The notes below the pieces were generated by a model, which saw only the letters and a list, made by a program, of their open reading frames with translations, was not told the origin of the DNA and did not search any database. Below are positions 34,354-44,038 of a stretch of 64,000 bases of DNA, in pieces. A program made the position numbers and the translations under genes. The DNA is taken from positions 1-64,000 of the forward strand of contig JAYQLX010000001.1 of NCBI GenBank assembly GCA_038143435.1. Reading direction: 5' to 3'. This DNA comes from UBA8337 sp038143435 (GTDB lineage Bacteria > Pseudomonadota > Alphaproteobacteria > RS24). Each line of letters begins with the position of its first letter. The stretch's first letter is position 1.

Positions 34354-35367
34354 ATGAGTAAAGCGGCACAAGAAACTTCGACGTCCCATGGCGCCATGCC
34401 GGACGCGCCCGATACGCAAATCGAGGCGCGCGAGGTTTTCGGCGAAGATATTGATATGACCGTGCCGGCTTTTTCCGAGCGCAGCGAATATGTGCCGGAT
34501 TTTGACGGTGATTATCTGTTCGACAAGCAAACCACAATGGCGCTTTTGGCAGGCTTTGCGCATAATCGCCGCGTCATGGTGCAGGGTTATCACGGCACCG
34601 GTAAATCGACCCATATTGAACAAATCGCGGCGCGGCTGAATTGGCCTTGTGTACGCGTTAATCTCGACGGCCATGTCAGCCGTATTGATTTGGTCGGCAA
34701 AGATGCGATTGTGCTGAAAGACGGCAAACAAATTACCGAGTTTCAGGAAGGCATTTTGCCCTGGGCCCTGCAAAACCCCGTCGCCTTGGTGTTTGACGAA
34801 TATGATGCAGGTCGTCCCGATGTGATGTTTGTCATTCAGCGCGTATTGGAAGTGGCCGGTAAGCTGACCTTGCTGGACCAGAACAAAGTCATTCGCCCGA
34901 ACCCGTATTTCCGCCTGTTTGCCACCACCAATACCATTGGCCTCGGCGATACAAGCGGGCTTTATCACGGCACGCAACAAATCAATCAGGGGCAAATGGA
35001 CCGTTGGAATATCGTCACCTCGCTCAATTATTTGGCGCATGACAAAGAAACCGACATTGTCCACGCCAAAGCCCCCGGTTATGAAGGGGCGGACGGGCGC
35101 GAGAAAATCGCCGCTATGGTGCGGGTTGCCGACCTCACACGCTCGGCCTTTATCAATGGCGATATTTCCACCGTGATGAGCCCGCGCACGGTATTGACCT
35201 GGGCCGAAAATGCCGAAATTCTGGGCGATGATATTGCGTTGGCCTTCCAACTGACCTTTTTGAACAAATGCGATGAGCTGGAACGCCCGACCGTGGCCGA
35301 ATTTTATCAACGCTGCTTCGGCGATGATTTGCCCGATAGCGCGGTTTCCGTATTGGCGGATAGTTAG
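34354..35367 (+). CDS. cobS: Cobaltochelatase AAA+ subunit CobS
   Basis: CobS is the AAA+ ATPase of the aerobic cobaltochelatase (CobN-CobS-CobT), which inserts cobalt into hydrogenobyrinic acid diamide. The Walker A is QGYHGTGKSTHIEQ (about residue 80). Walker B is LVFDEYDAGRPDVMFVIQRVLE. The sensor segment is LFATTNTIGLGDTSGLYHGTQ. The length of 337 aa is typical. Two ATGs are adjacent (34351 and 34354); the second sits six bases after GGAG and is chosen. cobT follows 13 nt downstream. The large CobN subunit is not in the window. Confidence 0.95.
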   Translation: MSKAAQETSTSHGAMPDAPDTQIEAREVFGEDIDMTVPAFSERSEYVPDFDGDYLFDKQTTMALLAGFAHNRRVMVQGYHGTGKSTHIEQIAARLNWPCVRVNLDGHVSRIDLVGKDAIVLKDGKQITEFQEGILPWALQNPVALVFDEYDAGRPDVMFVIQRVLEVAGKLTLLDQNKVIRPNPYFRLFATTNTIGLGDTSGLYHGTQQINQGQMDRWNIVTSLNYLAHDKETDIVHAKAPGYEGADGREKIAAMVRVADLTRSAFINGDISTVMSPRTVLTWAENAEILGDDIALAFQLTFLNKCDELERPTVAEFYQRCFGDDLPDSAVSVLADS

Positions 35368-35380
35368 AGGCGAATAAGGC

Positions 35381-37322
35381 GTGGCGGAAAAATCCCCGGT
35401 CGAAGAATTTAAACGTGCGCTTGACGCAAACCATGCGCTCGATTGCCGAAGAGGCCGAACTGTCGGTCAGTTTCGGCACGGAAAAACCGGCTTTGGCCGG
35501 TTTGAAGGCGCGCCTGCCGCAGCCGGCGCGCGATCTCGACCCTGAAGACCGACAAAATGTGCGCGGTCAATCCGACAGTTTTGCCTTGCAATTGGCCCAT
35601 CATGACGCCGCCATCACTATGGATTTGGCACCGGCCGAAACCGATGCGCGGGCTTCTTTTGACGCGGCGGAGACGGCGCGCTGCGAAGCTTTGGGCGCGC
35701 GCGCGATGGCCGGTGTCGGGGCCAATATCAACGCCATGCATCAGGCGCGCTGCACCAAATTGGATTATGGCGACACGATCAGCCAAGACGAGGCGCCGCT
35801 GGCCGAAGCTTTGGGCTTTTTGGTGCGCGAAGCATTGACCGGCATGAGCCCGCCACCGGCGGCGTTTGGCGTGGTCAATGCATGGCGCGATTGGGTCGAT
35901 GAACGCGTCGGCGGCAAGCTTGGCGCGCTTGAAAGCGTCGTCGATGACCAAAAGGCTTTCGGTCATTTGACCCGCGATATTTTGGTCGATCTCGGCCTTA
36001 CCGACGCGGCCGGCGAAAGCGAACAAGGCGACGGTGAAGAAGGCGACGGGCAAGATGGCGATGACGGCCCGCAAGACGGCGATGGCGGCCAAGCCGAAAG
36101 TCCTGACGGCATGTCAGCCGATGAAATGGAAATTGGCGATGCCGCCATGGAAGAAGGCGATGAGCAGACGCTGCAAATGGAAGGCGATGAGGTTGAAGGC
36201 GAGAGCGATGGCGAAGAAGCCGGCGAAGCGGCCCAGCCTTACGCGCCTGACGGGCCGCTCAATCCTGAAAAATCGGCCTATCATATTTACACTTCGCAAT
36301 TTGACGAGACCATTGAGGCGGAAGAATTATGCGATGGCGAGGAATTGGAGCGTTTGCGGCAATATCTCGACCAACAATTGCAGCAAATGCAAGGCGTGGT
36401 GGCGCGCCTCGCCAATCGCCTGCAGCGGCGTTTGCAGGCCAAGCAAAACCGTTCTTGGGAATTTGATTTGGAAGAGGGCTATCTCGACCCGGCCCGCCTG
36501 TCGCGCATCATTATGGACCCGATGCAGCCGCTTTCTTACAAAATGGAAAGCGATACAAAATTCCGCGACACGGTGGTCACGCTTTTGCTCGACAATTCCG
36601 GCTCGATGCGCGGGCGTCCGATTACCGTGGCCGCCATGTGCGCCGATATTCTCGCCCGCACTTTGGAGCGGTGCAATGTGAAGACGGAAATTTTGGGCTT
36701 CACCACGCGCGCTTGGAAAGGCGGACAGGCGCGTGAAATATGGATGTCAAACGGCAAGCCCGGCCATCCCGGGCGATTGAATGATTTGCGCCATATTATT
36801 TATAAAGGCGCTGACGCGCCATGGCGGCGCGCGCGCAAAAATCTCGGCCTGATGAGGCGCGAAGGTTTGCTGAAGGAAAACATTGATGGCGAGGCACTGA
36901 TTTGGGCCCATAACCGCCTTTTGGCGCGGCCTGAGCAACGCCGCATTCTTATGGTGATTTCTGACGGCGCGCCGGTTGATGATTCAACCTTGAGCGTCAA
37001 TGCCGGCAATTATTTGGAAAAACATTTGCGCAATGTCATTGAGGATATTGAGACGCAATCACCGGTCGAACTGATTGCCATCGGTATCGGCCATGATGTG
37101 ACGCGCTATTATCGCCGCGCCGTGACCATTGTCGATGCCGAACAATTGGGCGGCGCCATGACCGATAAGCTGGCCGAATTATTCGATGAGAATGAAGCGG
37201 TGAAAAAAGAAAAAGGCGTCAATACGGGGGCGCTGAAAGCGGGCGGTAAAATGGCGAGCGGCGCGACACGTGGCGGCGTGCGCACGGGCGCCGCGCCGGT
37301 GCGCGGGGCCGGCGGTCGCTAA
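35381..37322 (+). CDS. cobT: Cobaltochelatase VWA subunit CobT (frame broken near start)
   Basis: CobT is the von Willebrand-domain partner of CobS. The true start is probably GTG 35381, giving VAEKSPVEEFKRAL. The frame then breaks at about 35421, where CTTGACG stands for CTGACG; the rest continues TQTMRSIAEEAEL. Corrected length is 646 aa. A long acidic Asp/Glu/Gly segment (about residues 200-290) is typical of CobT. The VWA domain has the metal site LLLDNSGSMRGRPITVAAM, and LMVISDGAPVDDSTL follows. The C-terminus is a basic Gly-rich tail. It is coupled closely to cobS. Confidence 0.92.
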
Positions 37323-37340
37323 ATTATCATTGAAATGAAA

Positions 37341-37622
37341 TTAGGCGCTTTTGGCGGCGATTTGCTTTTTCAGCTTCAGCGCTTTCGATGACAGCTGGCC
37401 GTCTTTGGCTTTCAGCAAAAAAGCATCAATGCCGCCATTATGCTCAACCGAGCGCAGCGCATTGGCGGAAATGCGAAACTTCAGCGCACGACCCAAAATC
37501 TCGCTGGGCAGGCTTACTTGCTGCAAATTGGGCAAAAAGCGACGCCGCGTTTTATTCATCGCATGGCTCACATTATTGCCACTCATTACCGTCTTGCCGG
37601 TCAGTTCGCATACACGTGACAT
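37341..37622 (-). CDS. rpmB: 50S ribosomal protein L28
   Basis: This 93-aa L28 begins MSRVCELTGKTVMSGNNVSHAMNKTRRRF, shown here by its parts CELTGK and NNVSHAMNKTRRRF, and continues LPNLQQVSLPSEILG and LRSVEHNGGIDAFLLKAK. The ribosome-binding site GGAGAG lies upstream of the ATG. The gene is isolated on the minus strand, convergent with cobT (18 nt), and separated by a terminator from the lipid genes upstream. Confidence 0.97.
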   Translation of the reverse strand: MSRVCELTGKTVMSGNNVSHAMNKTRRRFLPNLQQVSLPSEILGRALKFRISANALRSVEHNGGIDAFLLKAKDGQLSSKALKLKKQIAAKSA

Positions 37623-37661
37623 GGGTCACTCTCCATATTTGGCCGCTGCCGCAGCAGCATC

Positions 37662-37684
37662 AAAAAAGCGGGGCAAATGCCCCG
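37662..37684 (-). terminator. Rho-independent terminator after the thioesterase gene
   Basis: On the minus strand a perfect 6-bp stem CGGGGC/GCCCCG with a 4-nt loop is followed by TTTTTT. It lies between the thioesterase stop (37721) and the rpmB start (37622), so it would end the acyl-CoA dehydrogenase-thioesterase transcript before rpmB. Confidence 0.75.
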
Positions 37685-37720
37685 TCGCTGGCACTGATAT
37701 AGAAAAAGGCCACCTGCCCG

Positions 37721-38185
37721 TCAAGCGCTTTTGCCGCTTTCAGCACCGAAATTGGATTCAAAACGGTCGGTGATTTTCATAATGCCGCTGCCCGTCATCA
37801 CCGTTCCATCACTGCCGACCAGCCGACCGGTCACAAAGCCGGTATTTTTCGTATGCCTTGTGCATTCGCCTTCGCATATCAAAAAATCGCCCAATTGCCC
37901 GGGGGCGAGAAAATCGAAATTGAAACTGACCGATGGGGTGAAGACATGTTTGCCCAGCGCATTGTGCAAAATAAAGGCAAGGCCGACATCCATCACCGAC
38001 ATCAACATGCCGCCGTGACAAATACCGGCCGGATTGCACATATGCGGCATCACTTCAAAGCCCAATTGGTGTGCGCCCTCTGCCCCGCGCACATAGACGG
38101 GCCCGATATGCTTCATGAAATGGGTTTCAAGATGATCGAAGCGGCCGCCGAAATCGAGCGGCGACCAGCCTTTTGGAATTGCCAT
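37721..38185 (-). CDS. PaaI-type hotdog thioesterase
   Basis: This is a 154-aa hotdog-fold protein of the PaaI/YbgC group. The central helix and active region read CNPAGICHGGMLMSVMDVGLAF, shown by its core CHGGMLMSVMDVG. TPSVSFNFDFLAPGQLGDFL is the following strand pair. These enzymes cleave acyl- or aryl-CoA thioesters in the cytoplasm. It starts 3 nt after the acyl-CoA dehydrogenase stop, so the two are one operon and it may release product CoA esters. The substrate is not defined. Confidence 0.85.
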   Translation of the reverse strand: MAIPKGWSPLDFGGRFDHLETHFMKHIGPVYVRGAEGAHQLGFEVMPHMCNPAGICHGGMLMSVMDVGLAFILHNALGKHVFTPSVSFNFDFLAPGQLGDFLICEGECTRHTKNTGFVTGRLVGSDGTVMTGSGIMKITDRFESNFGAESGKSA

Positions 38186-38188
38186 AAT

Positions 38189-39484
38189 TTATGCCTTTTT
38201 GTTTTTGCCCTTGCGCCTAGGGTCAATAAAGCCGAAGAGGTGCGCCGCCACTTTGCGGATTTGAATTTCTTCCGAGCCTTCGGTGATGCGATAGCGCCGA
38301 TGATGGCGGTAAATATGCTCAAACGGCATATGACGCGAATAGCCAATGCCGCCATGCACTTGAATGGCGCGGTCGGCCGCCTCGCAGACCAGACGATTGG
38401 CGCGGTAATTGCACATGGAGACTTTGTCAGACAGATAAATCGCCACTTCCGGTTTCGACATTTCATCCATTTGCGCCGCCGTTTTATAAACCAGATTGCG
38501 GATCATTTCGCATTCCGTATGCAACTCGGTGAGCGGAAATTGTATCGCCTGATTGGTCGCCAGAGGCTTGCCGAAAGGGGCGCGCTCTTTGGCGTAAGCG
38601 ACCGATTGGTCGATGCAATATTGCGCCGCGCCGACCCCGCTGGCCGCTTGGCGGATGCGGTTTTCATGTACAAAATGCTGCGCCAGCGCCAAGCCGTTTT
38701 CCGGCTCGCCGAAAATCGCGCTATCGGGCACCCAAATATTGGTGAAAGAAACACGCGGATGGTCGGTCGGCATATTGAAGGTCCACATATATTCTTCAAT
38801 CTTCACGCCCGGGTCATCGGCCGGCACCAAAAAGCAGGTAATGCCTTTGGCCGCGCCATCATCGCCCGACGTGCGCGCAAACAGCATGACATGGCTCGCC
38901 ACATGCATGCCGGTGGTCCACATTTTTTCGCCATTGAGCAGCCAGCCATCAACCCCGTCGCGGGTTTCGCGCACGCCGCGCGTCTCCATCCATGTTGCGT
39001 CAGAACCGTGATTGGGCTCGGTCAGCCCAAAGCAAATGCGATGCGTACCGGCCAGCATGCCATTGATGAATGCATCGGCTTGGTCGGGCGTGCCGAAATC
39101 GCGAAACATCAGCACTTGCGGAAAATTGCCGACAATCGAACTTTCATTTTGCAAATCATTATGCAGCCCCAAGCCCTTATGCGCCAAATGCTCGCGAATG
39201 CACGCCATCGCCAAATTGGAGCCGTCGGCACCGCCATATTCTTTCGGCAGGCCGAAACGCAAATGTCCCGCCTCATCGGCACGGCGACGCATTTCGCGCA
39301 ATAATTCTTCCCATTCGGGGCGCGGCAAGCCCTGATTGTCCCAATCGGTGCGCGCATGTTCGCGGCGATAGTCAAAAAAGCGATTATTGTCATCCTGAAT
39401 TTGCAGCGGCACGATTTCCTTGTCGATGAACGCGTCTAAAGCAGCCAAATAAGTGCGGATATCGTCAGGTATCGCAAAATCCAT
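38189..39484 (-). CDS. Acyl-CoA dehydrogenase
   Basis: This 431-aa flavoprotein oxidises acyl-CoA to enoyl-CoA and passes electrons to ETF. Visible family blocks are CFGLTEPNHGSDATWMETR (FAD/substrate contact), NGEKMWTTGMHVASHVMLFAR, and the C-terminal RAIQVHGGIGYSRHMPFEHIYRHHRRYRITEGSEEIQ, given here as QVHGGIGYSRHMPFE and ITEGSEEIQ. The start is ATG 39484, with GGGAGG seven bases upstream; the longer frame to 39499 is rejected. It is co-transcribed with the PaaI thioesterase. Chain-length preference cannot be read. Confidence 0.92.
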   Translation of the reverse strand: MDFAIPDDIRTYLAALDAFIDKEIVPLQIQDDNNRFFDYRREHARTDWDNQGLPRPEWEELLREMRRRADEAGHLRFGLPKEYGGADGSNLAMACIREHLAHKGLGLHNDLQNESSIVGNFPQVLMFRDFGTPDQADAFINGMLAGTHRICFGLTEPNHGSDATWMETRGVRETRDGVDGWLLNGEKMWTTGMHVASHVMLFARTSGDDGAAKGITCFLVPADDPGVKIEEYMWTFNMPTDHPRVSFTNIWVPDSAIFGEPENGLALAQHFVHENRIRQAASGVGAAQYCIDQSVAYAKERAPFGKPLATNQAIQFPLTELHTECEMIRNLVYKTAAQMDEMSKPEVAIYLSDKVSMCNYRANRLVCEAADRAIQVHGGIGYSRHMPFEHIYRHHRRYRITEGSEEIQIRKVAAHLFGFIDPRRKGKNKKA

Positions 39485-39796
39485 GAAAACGCCTCCCAAA
39501 TGCGCTGAACTTGGCCATTATCATGGCGAAGCGGCGCTTTATTGGCAAGCCATAAGCGCGAGGGCGAGACAAATGGCGCACCCACAATATATAGGCGTGA
39601 ACAGAAACGGCACGGCTACTATGTAAGTGATTCGGACATGCTTCGTTCTCTAACTGTTCGGGATAAAAGGGCTTTTTTGAGTCGGTTTTGCCGATTCGGC
39701 GAATCGATTCGGCCAAGCTGCATAAAACACGGGCAAAACAGCGCATATTGGCCGCTTTCGCTTGCCAAAACGCGCCCGCTTGGTCATGGTGATTTT
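39485..39796. other. Divergent intergenic region, no gene seen
   Basis: 312 nt separate the acyl-CoA dehydrogenase and helicase starts. The helicase frame stays open upstream of its ATG, but that extension has no ribosome-binding site and no family similarity. A near-palindrome built from two GATTCGGC copies lies at about 39692-39716. No convincing promoter pair was found. Confidence 0.5.
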
Positions 39797-42637
39797 ATGT
39801 CTTTGAGCGGATTTTCTCCCCAATTGCGCGTGGTTTTAGGGCCGACCAATACCGGCAAAACCCATCTCGCTATGGAACGCCTATTGGCGCATCAAAGCGG
39901 CATGATTGGCCTGCCTTTGCGGCTTTTGGCACGCGAAACCTATGATCGCTGCCTCAGAGGCGATTTCGGCCGCGTGCATAAGGCCGATGTCGCGCTGATG
40001 ACCGGCGAAGAGAAAATCCTGCCGCCGAAAGCGCGCTATTTCATTTGCACCACGGAGGCCATGCCGATAAGCCGCGAGGTTGAATTTGTCGCCATTGATG
40101 AATGCCAATTGGCCGGTGATGAAGAACGCGGCCATGTCTTTACCGATCGTATTTTGCACGCGCGCGGCACTTCGGAAACAATATTGCTCGGCGCAGCAAC
40201 AATGGCACCGATATTGCGGCAATTGCTGGATACGCAAAATATCGAAACACGGGCGCGTTTTTCGCGTCTCGCTTGGGGCGGGGCGCATAAATTGTCGCGC
40301 CTGCCGCGGCGCAGCGCCATTGCCGCTTTTTCAGCCGATAATGTCTATGCCATTGCCGAGATTATCCGCCAACAACGCGGAGGTGCCGCCGTGGTGATGG
40401 GCGGGCTTTCCCCGCGCACCCGCAATGCGCAAGTCGCCATGTATCAATCGGGCGAGGTGGATTTTCTGGTCGCCACAGATGCCATTGGCATGGGGCTGAA
40501 TATGGATGTTGACCATGTTGCCTTTGCCCAAACGCGCAAATTTGACGGCCGCCGTCACCGCGAATTGAGCGCCGCTGAATTGGCGCAGATTGCCGGTCGC
40601 GCCGGTCGCCACCAAAGCGATGGCAGTTTTGGGGTCACCGCCGATGTGCCGCAATTTGACGAGGCGCTGATTGAGCAGATTGAGACGCATGATTTTGAGC
40701 CGCTCAAAGGGCTTTATTGGCGCAATCCCAATCTCGATTTTTCGTCCCTTGAGGCGCTGCTTTTGAGCCTTGAAAAACCCGCACCGCGCCCGGGTCTGGT
40801 GCGCGCGCCGGTGGCCGATGATGTGCAAGCGGCGAAATTATTGAGCCGCGACCCGACAACGCTTGACCGGCTCTCAGATGAGAGCCGCGTGAGGCTGTTA
40901 TGGGAGGTCGCGCAAATGCCCGATTTCCGCAAAACCACAATGGGCGAACATGCCGCATTAATCGGCGAGATATTTGCCTTTCTATCGCAAGGCGAAGGGT
41001 TTATTCCTGAGAATTGGCTGAACCATCAAATTGAGCGCTGCGACCGGATTGAGGGCGATTTGGACACGCAATCGACAAGGCTGGCGCATATTCGCACCTC
41101 GACATATATTGCCCAGCGCAATGACTGGCTGGCCGACCCGCAGCATTGGCAAGAGGCCAGCCGCAAGGTTGAAGAACGCCTGTCTGACGCTTTGCATATG
41201 AAACTTATGGGGCAATTTGTGGACCGTAAAACCTCGGCCCTGATGCGCCGCTTGGTGGGAAAAGAGGAAATTGTGGCGGAAATAGAAGCCAATGGCGATA
41301 TTTTGATTGCTGAAGAATATATGGGGCGCTTGAACGGTTTGCATGTTGAGCGCGACCCGCGTTTGAAATCGGCCCCCGGCGGCACCGCACGCGCGGCGGT
41401 TGAAAAAGCCGTTGGCGAGGCTTTGCGCCAGCGCGCGCAAACAATCTCTCTGGCCGCCGACAATCAGTTCAGCCTTGACCGAACAGGGCGAAATCATTTG
41501 GGGCAATGCCGTTATCGGTCACATAGAAATTGCGGTCGGGCAAGATGGCGACCGCCTTGCCTATTTGACCCCTCAAGTCGAGCTGGTTGCCGATGAGACT
41601 TTGGTCGGCGAGATAAGAAATCAAGCGCAAAGCCGACTGACTGATTGGCTGTGCTTGCACCTGAACCAACATTTGGAGCCGCTGAAAAATCTGCAAAATG
41701 CAGAATTGAGTGGCTTGGCGCGCGGTCTGGCATTTCAACTTTTGGAAAATAAAGGGGTTTTGCCGCGCCGCGACATTGCCGATTTACTGGGAAAACTTGA
41801 CCAAGATTTGCGCGCCACATTGCGCCAATGCGGCGTCCGTTTCGGTTTTTATCACGTCTTTATGCCAAGCTTGTTAAAGCCCGCACCGGCGCGCCTCTTG
41901 GCCTTGTTGAGCCTGATTGAAAACAATGCGGGACGCGCCCAGCGCGATGAAAAAATACGCCCGCTGAGTGAAACGCTGGCGCAATTGCCCGCCGCCGGTC
42001 TGACCTCCTGCCCGCCCGCGCAAGTGCCAGGCTGGCTTTATCGCGCCGCCGGTTTTTATACCTGCCGCGCCCGCGTCATTCGTTTCGACATGTTGGAACG
42101 CCTCGCCGATATTATTCGCCCGCTTTTGGCCGAAAACAAACAAGGGTTTGAAGCCAATGAGGCAATGATGTCAATCATGGGGTGCGGGGCTGATGAGCTT
42201 GCGGAAATTCTGACTGCGCTCGGCTATCGCGCCCAACAACTTGACGCCGCACCACCGGATAATGCCGCGCGGGCCGACACTGCTGCACCGGGCGATGATG
42301 CGGTCGCATCGGAGGCGGCGGCCGAAGCTGCGGCGGCGCAAAGCGATATGGCGGCAGCTGAGGCGGCGGCCACCCAAGCACTGGAAGAAGCGGCTTTGCC
42401 TGTTGAAACACAGGCCGTCAAAACCATTTGGCGACCGGCCCCGCGCGGCCATCATGCGCGCAAAAAACCGGGTGGCAAAAAATCGACCAATGCAGCGGCA
42501 CGCCGGAAAAACGGGCCGCAAAAACAAGCCAAAAAAAGCGTCGCGCGGCAAGGGCCGAAAAAACCGCTGACCCGTCTTCCCCTTTTGCCGTTTTGAAGCA
42601 ATTAAATACCGGCGCGCAAAACGCCGATGAGGTTTAA
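39797..42637 (+). CDS. SUV3/MgpS-type superfamily 2 helicase (two frame breaks)
   Basis: This is an ATP-dependent RNA helicase of the alphaproteobacterial MgpS/SUV3 group. ATG 39797 begins MSLSGFSPQLRVVLGPTNTGKTHLA-type sequence with the Walker A GPTNTGKT at about residues 15-22. Motif II is AIDECQLAGDEERGH. Motifs IV-VI include VATDAIGMGLNMDVDHV and ELAQIAGRAGRH. A frame break at about 41476 (CTTGACC for CTGACC) links the core to the C-terminal region, and a second at about 42557 (one A missing) restores the conserved end DPSSPFAVLKQL. Corrected length is 946 aa. The last 120 or so residues before that end are Ala-rich then Lys/Arg-rich. The S4 gene overlaps its end by 11 nt. Confidence 0.87.
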
Positions 42638-43043
42638 AACCCATGACGCCGTCGCCCCTTCTGCCATGCGGGTTGATAAATGGCTGTGGCATGCGCGATT
42701 TTTCAAAACCCGCACTTTGGCGACGCGGCTGGCGGCGGCGGGTAATATTCGTATTAACGGGCAAAAGCAGAGCCGCGCATCGGCCTCCATTCGCATTGGT
42801 GATGTGCTGACCTTCCCGCTCAATCGCCATATTCGTCTCATCGAAGTGGTGGCGCTGAGCACGCGGCGCGGCCCGGCGGCGGAAGCGCAAGCGCTTTATA
42901 TTGACCGCGACCCGCCGCAAACCAAAAAGCGCGAAGAGAAGATCATCGAACAAGCGGCATTTCGCGAGGCGGGCAGCGGTCGCCCGACCAAAAAACAAAG
43001 ACGCGCCGAAAACCAATTTACCGGCAAAGGTCAAGTCGGCTGA
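42627..43043 (+). CDS. S4-domain RNA-binding protein (Hsp15-like)
   Basis: This 138-aa protein carries an S4 RNA-binding domain near the N-terminus: MRVDKWLWHARFFKTRTLATRLAAAGNIRING, shown by its core RVDKWLWHARFFKTRT, and then SIRIGDVLTFPL. The tail is basic and probably disordered (GSGRPTKKQRRAENQF). Hsp15-type proteins bind stalled 50S-nascent chain complexes and are heat induced in E. coli. It overlaps the helicase stop by 11 nt and lies in the same operon, so the pair may act together on structured RNA. That link is inferred. Confidence 0.87.
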   Translation: MRFKTHDAVAPSAMRVDKWLWHARFFKTRTLATRLAAAGNIRINGQKQSRASASIRIGDVLTFPLNRHIRLIEVVALSTRRGPAAEAQALYIDRDPPQTKKREEKIIEQAAFREAGSGRPTKKQRRAENQFTGKGQVG

Positions 43044-43112
43044 GGCAAGCGCGCCGTCACTGCGACCAAAACAATCATTGCAAGCTTTTCGCCAAGCGGT
43101 TAGACAGTCGCC

Positions 43113-43574
43113 ATGTTGAATAAAATGAAAACCCTGTTCACCGAGCCGATTGCCGAAGAAAACGCCCCGCAATCCGATGCGCTGCATATTGCCGCCGCCG
43201 CCCTTTTGGTGCGCGCTGCGCAAATTGACGGCGAAATGGATGCGCATGAAAGCCAGCTTTTGTCGCGTTTGGTCGGGCCGCATTTCGGCCTTGACGATGC
43301 CGCCGCCGAATTGCTGATAGACGAAGCCAAGCAGGCGGCTGATGCGGCCAGCGATTTGTTTCAATTCACCCACCGCATTAACAGCCATTTCGGCGCAGCG
43401 CATAAAATCATGCTTATCGAATTGCTGTGGCAAATTGTGCTGGCCGATGGCGTGGTTGATGATTATGAAGCCAATCTTATGCGTCGCGTGGCCGGTCTCA
43501 TTCATGTCACTGACCAGCAAGCGGGCCAAGCGCGCAAAAAAGCCGAACAAGCGTCAGGAGCCTCAGCGTCATGA
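43113..43574 (+). CDS. TerB-like protein
   Basis: This 153-aa all-helical protein matches the TerB-like (TerB/DjlA N-terminal) fold. Helices carry the acidic metal-type motifs ALLVRAAQIDGEMDAHE and IVLADGVVDDYEANLMRRVAGLIHV. The second has the characteristic D-G-x-x-D-x-x-E pattern. The function of single TerB-like proteins in this position is not known. The stop overlaps the fdxA start by 4 nt (ATGA), indicating coupling to the ferredoxin. Confidence 0.82.
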   Translation: MLNKMKTLFTEPIAEENAPQSDALHIAAAALLVRAAQIDGEMDAHESQLLSRLVGPHFGLDDAAAELLIDEAKQAADAASDLFQFTHRINSHFGAAHKIMLIELLWQIVLADGVVDDYEANLMRRVAGLIHVTDQQAGQARKKAEQASGASAS

Positions 43575-43909
43575 CTTATATCGTCACGGAAGATTGCATT
43601 AAGTGCAAATATACTGATTGCGTTGAAGTGTGTCCGGTCGATTGCTTTTACGAAGGCGAGAACATGCTGGTCATCCACCCCGATGAATGCATTGATTGCG
43701 GCGTGTGCGAGCCGGAATGTCCGGCTGATGCGATTAAGGCCGATACGGAAGACGGGCTGGAAAAATGGCTCGAGGTGAATACGAAATTTGCCGATATTTG
43801 GCCCAATATCACCATGCGCAAAGATGCACCGGCCGATGCCGATGATTGGCTGCAAAAAGCCAATAAATTTGCCGACCATTTCTCGGAAAACCCCGGCACG
43901 GGTGACTGA
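43571..43909 (+). CDS. fdxA: 7Fe ferredoxin FdxA
   Basis: This 112-aa ferredoxin has the [3Fe-4S][4Fe-4S] pattern. The first cysteine set is CIKCKYTDCVEVCPVDCF and the second is CIDCGVCEPECPADAI. The C-terminal extension (about residues 60-112, with WLEVNTKFADIWPNIT) is typical of the FdxA/Azotobacter FdI group. It acts as a low-potential electron carrier in the cytoplasm. It overlaps the TerB-like gene and is followed by the carD promoter region. The fdxA-carD neighbourhood is conserved in Alphaproteobacteria. Confidence 0.95.
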   Translation: MTYIVTEDCIKCKYTDCVEVCPVDCFYEGENMLVIHPDECIDCGVCEPECPADAIKADTEDGLEKWLEVNTKFADIWPNITMRKDAPADADDWLQKANKFADHFSENPGTGD

Positions 43910-43931
43910 TAGGCGGATTTCCGCCACGCAT

Positions 43932-43960
43932 TTGGGAAAACCCGTATTTTGTGATATAGT
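43932..43960 (+). promoter_or_regulatory. Predicted carD promoter
   Basis: TTGGGA (43932-43937), a 17-nt spacer and TATAGT (43955-43960) form a plausible sigma-70-type promoter. It sits just downstream of fdxA and about 80 nt before the carD start. Transcription would begin near 43967, inside the inverted repeat at 43956-43986. Confidence 0.5.
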
Positions 43961-43986
43961 GGAAAAAATTGACGTTTTTCCACTAT
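43956..43986 (+). repeat. Perfect 12-bp inverted repeat at the carD promoter
   Basis: The arms ATAGTGGAAAAA and TTTTTCCACTAT are perfectly complementary and separated by the 7-nt ATTGACG. The left arm overlaps the predicted -10 and start point. It could be an operator, a 5' UTR hairpin of carD, or a bidirectional terminator for fdxA. The structure is certain; the role is open. Confidence 0.75.
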
Positions 43987-44038
43987 GTGAGTTCGCCACG
44001 GCGCGGCTTTGCGCTTTGTGTCGAAAATAGGAGCATTT

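Noticed and set aside
39542..39796. 85-residue N-terminal extension of the helicase
   Set aside because: No ribosome-binding site, and the family start matches ATG 39797 next to the Walker A motif.
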